Below are positions 6,113 through 6,670 of a stretch of 6,670 bases of DNA, piece after piece; the stretch's first letter is position 1, and the number at the start of each line of letters is the position of its first letter. The stretch comes from an uncultured Bacilli bacterium (lineage in GTDB: Bacteria > Bacillota_I > Bacilli_A > RF39 > UBA660). The notes below the pieces were generated by a model, which worked only from the letters and a program-made list of their open reading frames with translations, was not told the origin of the DNA and searched no databases. The stretch lies in NCBI GenBank assembly GCA_947589725.1, contig CANQCQ010000051.1:1-6670 (forward strand). Reading direction: 5' to 3'. Position numbers and translations under genes: made by a program.

Positions 6113-6670
6113 AGTAATATATTTTATAGATATAGAAGACTGATACGGCAATAACTGCTGCTATTATTAAAAAGATTAAGAATTTTATTATGAATGGTAA
6201 TTTAGTTTCTGAAAATTCTGTATCCATCTCGTCTTCATCAGAATCTGTAGGATCCATCGTTTTAGTAAAGAAATCAGTATCTTCATTTTCTTGAGTATTT
6301 TCATTTGCATCTAATTTTTCTTTTAACTCATTTAATTGTTCTTGGTCTAAAGTCTGATTAGATAAAAATGATTTATCTTGATTTTCATCATCTAAGTAAT
6401 CTTCTTCGTTAGATTTAGATGTCTCTTCTTCTGAATCATAATTTATTTTAACTGGAGAAGTAGTTTTTAAGGAAGTATTATCATTATCTTCATCTTCTGG
6501 CATCTGTACTTTATCCATAATTGAAGTTGCCATCAATTCACTTAATAAATTAACACTTGTATTTTTATCTATCTCTCCTGCTAAAGTTTTAGAAGCAATT
6601 GTTTCTATTAATTCATGTAGTTCATCTTCATCAGGATGAGTATATTTTTCTTTTCTTGCTTTACGATATT
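6111..6670 (-). CDS. Acidic protein with one C-terminal membrane segment, unknown function; 5' end beyond window edge
   Basis: The frame stays open from the right edge (first full codon at 6668) to TAA at 6113-6111, giving at least 185 residues. An internal TTG/ATG pair at 6536-6531 could start a 141-residue product. However, it lacks a nearby Shine-Dalgarno sequence, and the 44 codons before it read as ordinary protein (HPDEDELHELIETIASKTLAGEIDK and onward), so a gene entering from outside the window is the better model. In the visible part, residues 1-55 are probably helical. Residues about 56-155 are very rich in Asp, Glu, Asn, Ser and Thr and probably disordered. Residues about 158-181 (PFIIKFLIFLIIAAVIAVSV and a few more) form one hydrophobic membrane helix, after which only KIYY remains. 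This is tail-anchor topology, so the acidic part is inferred to face the cytoplasm unless the missing N-terminus carries other membrane segments or a signal peptide. The basic residue before the helix (K156) and K182 after it give no strong orientation cue. Family not recognised. Confidence 0.8.
   Translation of the reverse strand, partial: YRKARKEKYTHPDEDELHELIETIASKTLAGEIDKNTSVNLLSELMATSIMDKVQMPEDEDNDNTSLKTTSPVKINYDSEEETSKSNEEDYLDDENQDKSFLSNQTLDQEQLNELKEKLDANENTQENEDTDFFTKTMDPTDSDEDEMDTEFSETKLPFIIKFLIFLIIAAVIAVSVFYIYKIYY

Noticed and set aside
6111..6536. Stand-alone 141-residue gene starting at TTG 6536 or ATG 6533
   Set aside because: There is no Shine-Dalgarno sequence close by and the frame is open with protein-like sequence to the window edge; a longer gene entering from the right is preferred, though an internal start is not excluded.

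Overview
The window is a very AT-rich (roughly 70% A+T, judged by eye), gene-dense bacterial stretch in which all four genes lie on the minus strand. It carries PolC, the large DNA polymerase III alpha subunit with built-in proofreading that is the hallmark replicase of low-GC Firmicutes and Mollicutes. Tryptophans are encoded by TGG throughout (for example W1468 of PolC at 737-735), and no in-frame TGA was needed to obtain full-length proteins. The standard bacterial code therefore fits, and the UGA=Trp code of Mycoplasma and Spiroplasma does not. AT richness, a walled-cell type peptidase gene and PolC sequence details suggest an uncultured, reduced-genome member of the Bacilli near the Mollicutes, such as the gut RF39-like groups. 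That placement is inference from memory, not a search result.

Reading in the direction of transcription (right to left): (1) 6670-6111 is the 3' part of a gene of unknown function. Its product ends in a long acidic, probably disordered stretch followed by one C-terminal membrane segment. The reading frame stays open to the right edge, so the true start is outside the window. (2) A hairpin terminator overlaps its stop codon and is followed at once by a candidate promoter (about 6061-6089). (3) 6029-5157 encodes a 290-residue soluble protein I do not recognise. (4) Eighteen bases later, behind a strong ribosome binding site, polC runs from 5138 to 513, so the unknown gene and polC probably form one operon. 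(5) A second hairpin terminator that uses the polC stop codon is followed directly by an extended -10 element (TGATATAAT). (6) From 463 to the left edge lies the start of an M15/VanY-type D,D-carboxypeptidase that lacks any signal peptide.

Functionally, PolC is the only gene with a certain role: chromosomal leading-strand (and probably most) DNA synthesis together with the sliding clamp, which it contacts through its C-terminal QLSLF motif. The M15 peptidase acts on D-Ala-containing peptides. The other two proteins remain unassigned. No RNA gene, CRISPR array, insertion sequence, attachment site or origin was seen, and no gap between genes exceeds about 80 bases. I did not find a convincing new multi-gene system. 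The points most worth a second look are a 71-residue insertion in the PolC polymerase core, the unknown gene coupled to polC, the apparently cytoplasmic D,D-carboxypeptidase, and the very compact terminator/promoter junctions.
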